From positions 3,127,501 through 3,191,500 of the forward strand of contig NZ_CP162414.1 in assembly GCF_040932005.1 (NCBI RefSeq): a stretch of DNA of 64,000 nt, read 5' to 3'. Shown one piece after another: positions 62,314-64,000 of this stretch (the stretch's first letter is position 1; each line of letters opens with the position of its first letter). Position numbers and translations under genes: made by a program. This stretch comes from Aestuariibius sp. HNIBRBA575 (GTDB lineage: Bacteria; Pseudomonadota; Alphaproteobacteria; Rhodobacterales; Rhodobacteraceae). The notes below the pieces were generated by a model. It did no database searches, was not told the DNA's origin, and worked only from the letters and a program-made list of their open reading frames with translations.

Positions 62314-63651
62314 ATGGCTGGTATTCCCCACGACCATTACGAACCCAAAACCGGCGCGGAAAAGTGGCTGCACACGCGGCTGCCAATCGTTGGTTTGCTA
62401 TACGACACATTGATGATCCCCACCCCCAAGAACCTGAACTGGATGTGGATCTGGGGCATCGTGCTTGCCTTTACGCTGGTGTTGCAGATCGCAACCGGCG
62501 TTGTTTTGGTGATGCATTATACACCGCATGTTGATCTGGCCTTTGCGTCGATCGAACACATCATGCGCAACGTAAACGGCGGTCACATGATCCGGTATTT
62601 CCACATGAATGGCGCATCGCTGTTCTTTGTGGCGGTTTATGCGCACATTTTCCGCGGTCTGTACTACGGATCCTACAAGGCCCCTCGTGAAGTCACCTGG
62701 GTCATCGGCATCATCATGTTCCTTGTGATGATGGGCACAGGCTTTATGGGCTACGTTCTGCCTTGGGGTCAGATGTCATTCCACGGTGCAGCTGTGATTA
62801 CAGGCCTGTTTGGCGCGATCCCATTTGTGGGCGAAGCGATCCAAACCTGGCTGCTGGGCGCGGGCGCTGTGGGTCAATCCACGTTGAACCGGTTCTTCTC
62901 GCTGCACTATCTGCTGCCATTCGTTCTGGTTGGCCTGACAATCGTGCACGTCTGGGCGTTCCACACCACAGGCAACAACAACCCAACTGGTGTTGAGGTG
63001 CGTCGCGGTTCCAAAGAAGAAGCCGAAAAAGACACACTGCCTTTCTGGCCTTACTTTGTGATCAAAGACCTGTTTGCACTGGCCGTTATCCTGACCGTCT
63101 TTGTGGCAATCGTTGGCTTTATGCCAAACTATCTGGGCCACCCAGATAACTACATCGAAGCGACCGCACTGGCGACACCTGCACACATCGTTCCTGAATG
63201 GTACTTCTTGCCGTTCTACGCGATCCTGCGGGCGTTTACTGCGGATGTTTGGGTTGTGATGCTGGTCGAATGGGTATCCTTCGGGATCATCGACGCCAAA
63301 TTCTTTGGTGTTCTGGCGATGTTTGGCGCGATTGCTGTCATGGGTGCCGTGCCTTGGCTTGATACCTCCAGCGTGCGGTCCGGTCGTTTCCGTCCCATGT
63401 TCAAATGGTGGTTTGCGCTTCTGGCAATCGACTTCTTGGTTCTGATGTGGGTTGGCGCCATGCCAACAGACGGGATCTACCCGTACATCTCCTTGGTCGC
63501 ATCGGCCTATTGGTTCGCATATTTCCTCGTGATCCTGCCATTGCTTGGCGTCATCGAGAAACCGCTGCCAATGCCAGCAACCATCGAAGACGACTTTAAC
63601 GCCCATTACGGCCATTCCGGTGCAGAATCTTCTGCCACCGCAGCCGAGTGA
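62314..63651 (+). CDS. petB: Cytochrome b of the bc1 complex
   Basis: A 445-residue membrane subunit with eight helices, holding two b hemes between the quinol oxidation and quinone reduction sites. Expected histidine pairs occur in helices B and D (VHLHFHMNG-type [21 protein letters not shown], and [22 protein letters not shown]). The [14 protein letters not shown] motif marks the Qo site. TAAGGAGACGGTATC precedes the ATG, 12 bp after petA. Confidence 0.97.
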   Translation: MAGIPHDHYEPKTGAEKWLHTRLPIVGLLYDTLMIPTPKNLNWMWIWGIVLAFTLVLQIATGVVLVMHYTPHVDLAFASIEHIMRNVNGGHMIRYFHMNGASLFFVAVYAHIFRGLYYGSYKAPREVTWVIGIIMFLVMMGTGFMGYVLPWGQMSFHGAAVITGLFGAIPFVGEAIQTWLLGAGAVGQSTLNRFFSLHYLLPFVLVGLTIVHVWAFHTTGNNNPTGVEVRRGSKEEAEKDTLPFWPYFVIKDLFALAVILTVFVAIVGFMPNYLGHPDNYIEATALATPAHIVPEWYFLPFYAILRAFTADVWVVMLVEWVSFGIIDAKFFGVLAMFGAIAVMGAVPWLDTSSVRSGRFRPMFKWWFALLAIDFLVLMWVGAMPTDGIYPYISLVASAYWFAYFLVILPLLGVIEKPLPMPATIEDDFNAHYGHSGAESSATAAE

Positions 63652-63662
63652 GAAAGGAAAAC

Positions 63663-64000
63663 ATGATGTTCCGTACACTCACCCTCTCCGCGATTGCTGC
63701 GCTGGGCGTTGTTGCCGGTCAGGCCGCTATGGCCGCTGGTGGCGGTGAACAACATATCGAAGATTTCGCCTTCTCCTACGAAGGCCCCTTCGGCAGCTAT
63801 GATCAGAACCAATTGCAGCGTGGCCTGCAAATCTTTACCGAAAACTGTTCGGGCTGCCATGGCATGCGCTATGTTCCAATCCGCACACTCGAAGATTTGG
63901 GTTACAGCCCTGAGCAGGTTCGCGAATACGCCAAAAACGTCGAAGTTTATGACGATGAAATCGAGGATTATCGCGCGGCAACCCCGCAGGATCATTTCCC
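63663..64000 (+). CDS. petC: Cytochrome c1 of the bc1 complex, partial (5' end)
   Basis: The first 112 codons of cytochrome c1, cut by the window end. A signal peptide covers about residues 1-24, and the heme attachment motif is C62-S-G-C65-H66 ([11 protein letters not shown]). GAAAGGAAAAC precedes the ATG, 11 bp after petB. The mature protein normally ends in a C-terminal membrane anchor, which lies outside the window. Confidence 0.95.
   Translation, partial: MMFRTLTLSAIAALGVVAGQAAMAAGGGEQHIEDFAFSYEGPFGSYDQNQLQRGLQIFTENCSGCHGMRYVPIRTLEDLGYSPEQVREYAKNVEVYDDEIEDYRAATPQDHF

Noticed and set aside
1..64000. Search for mobile elements, integrases, CRISPR arrays, toxin-antitoxin or phage genes
   Set aside because: No transposase, integrase, repeat-spacer pattern, paired toxin-antitoxin frames or phage structural genes were recognised. 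The unusual regions look like ordinary metabolic accessory clusters.

Overview
The window looks like a chromosomal segment of a marine alphaproteobacterium of the Rhodobacteraceae (Roseobacter group). This rests on the gene families and their order: narK1-narK2-narGHJI followed by a PpiC-type isomerase with a cluster-less NarR-type regulator, an fbc/petABC operon of rhodobacterial type, an Xsc-based organosulfonate cluster, and many TRAP, TTT and ABC uptake systems. No insertion sequence, prophage, CRISPR array or rRNA was seen. Genes are tightly packed with many 1-14 bp start/stop overlaps, and no gene-free stretch exceeds 300 bp.

Layout. (1) 1-6336: a tripartite tricarboxylate transporter (tctC-tctB-tctA plus the start of a small monooxygenase) runs leftward. 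A hydroxyacid dehydrogenase, a Gfo/Idh/MocA oxidoreductase and a GntR/FCD regulator run rightward, with a perfect inverted repeat between the two operons. (2) 6340-20933: an 11-gene leftward anaerobic nitrate respiration unit (narK1, narK2, narG, narH, narJ, narI, ppiC-like, hemerythrin-like, beta-carbonic anhydrase, moeA, DUF2478) lies opposite the Crp/Fnr regulator narR. Two FNR-type boxes sit in the shared promoter region. (3) 20976-29719: a probable isethionate dissimilation cluster. It holds a GMC dehydrogenase (iseJ-like), xsc, a YeiH-type exporter, a TRAP transporter and an IclR regulator. (4) 29852-39694: a sugar or sugar-acid catabolic regulon. Two leftward operons (enolase-superfamily dehydratase, Zn-dehydrogenase, KduD-like SDR; and two-permease ABC importer plus AldA-like dehydrogenase) flank a GntR regulator, and both promoters carry the palindrome TTTGGTCGGACCAAA. 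(5) 39800-52928: an unassigned catabolic region. It has an operon of a signal-less solute-binding-like protein with SDR, IdnD-like and GMC dehydrogenases; a divergent operon of enoyl-CoA hydratase, IclR regulator and two tandem CaiB/BaiF CoA-transferases; and a second ribose-type ABC importer with related palindromes upstream. (6) 53192-56389: cytochrome b561-like protein, small membrane protein, two-component system and PepSY protein. (7) 56573-64000: core genes, namely tRNA-Lys, dapF, mtaB, two GST-like genes, a ribH2-like gene under an FMN riboswitch, an outer-membrane barrel protein and petA-petB-petC (petC is cut by the window end).

How the parts fit. The nar unit supplies the transporter, the enzyme, its chaperone and part of the molybdenum cofactor pathway needed for nitrate respiration, under FNR/NarR-type control. 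The xsc region would turn isethionate into sulfoacetaldehyde, then acetyl phosphate plus sulfite; no phosphotransacetylase or sulfite dehydrogenase is present here. The ABC/GntR/dehydratase block is a self-contained sugar-acid module. The CoA-transferase block beside it has no substrate that can be named from sequence, and it is the best candidate for an undescribed pathway. All four binding-protein-dependent importers carry a GC-rich hairpin directly after the binding-protein gene, which probably sets a high ratio of binding protein to membrane components.
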